From Deltaproteobacteria bacterium (lineage in GTDB: Bacteria; Myxococcota_A; JAADFL01), in the NCBI GenBank assembly GCA_013152945.1, contig JAADFL010000084.1, positions 1-5,564 of the forward strand: a DNA stretch of 5,564 nt, given 5' to 3'. Positions within the stretch are counted from its first letter, which is position 1; every line of letters starts with the position of its first letter. The notes below the pieces were generated by a model that saw nothing but the letters and a program-made list of their open reading frames with translations, searched no databases and was not told where the DNA came from. The position numbers and the translations under genes are program-made. Below, piece after piece: positions 5,412-5,564 of this stretch.

Positions 5412-5564
5412 GAATTTCACCAGCGCCCCCACCCAAGTTGATTTTTCATGTTTCGCTTTTTAAGGACAAAATTAGGCATGGCATGCAAGTAATAACCTGC
5501 AAAGGGGCTTATATTGTTAATTTGGATGACAGGTTTAACCCACCTTGGATGGCAAACAACACAT

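Noticed and set aside
5464-5510. Weak hairpin (GCAGGT/ACTTGC on the minus strand) considered as a terminator of an upstream gene
   Set aside because: The stem is six pairs including one wobble and no T-run follows, so it is not supported.
5522-5554. Two near-identical TTGGATGnCA segments 23 bp apart at the right edge
   Set aside because: Only ten positions with one difference, far upstream of the promoter, and adjacent sequence is missing. It could be a pair of regulator half-sites but chance is just as likely.

Overview
This window looks like chromosomal DNA of a Gram-negative bacterium of the former Deltaproteobacteria, most likely Myxococcota or a related lineage. Three things point that way: an outer-membrane beta-barrel that resembles the TIGR04551 family, a cysteine-rich outer-membrane lipoprotein, and a secreted glycoside hydrolase with an N-terminal cysteine-containing repeat domain. 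GC content is moderate (about half), so a high-GC myxobacterium such as Myxococcus is unlikely. Taxon and family names rest on remembered sequence character, not on a search.

All three sizeable genes lie on the minus strand. Reading in that direction, a sigma70-like promoter (5383-5411) drives a 559-residue outer-membrane beta-barrel gene (5352-3673). It is followed 22 bp later by a 379-residue lipoprotein gene (3650-2511). The two form a clear operon. After a 461-bp gap comes a long glycoside hydrolase gene that starts at 2049 and is still open at base 1 (683 codons visible). It has a signal peptide, an InlB-B-repeat-like domain, a clan GH-A type TIM barrel with both catalytic glutamates visible, a C-terminal beta-sandwich region and the start of an acidic tail.

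The gap (2050-2510) is the least ordinary part. It holds a probable promoter for the hydrolase and an AT-rich inverted repeat just upstream of it. On the opposite strand it holds a Fur-box-like palindrome abutting a near-perfect Shine-Dalgarno sequence and a tiny ORF. That ORF ends at a TGA overlapping a second ATG, and a terminator-like hairpin follows.

Functionally, a barrel, a lipoprotein and a secreted glycan-cleaving enzyme side by side suggest surface polysaccharide handling (export, remodelling or uptake). This is inferred from gene order only. No tRNA, rRNA, CRISPR array, insertion sequence or transposase was seen.
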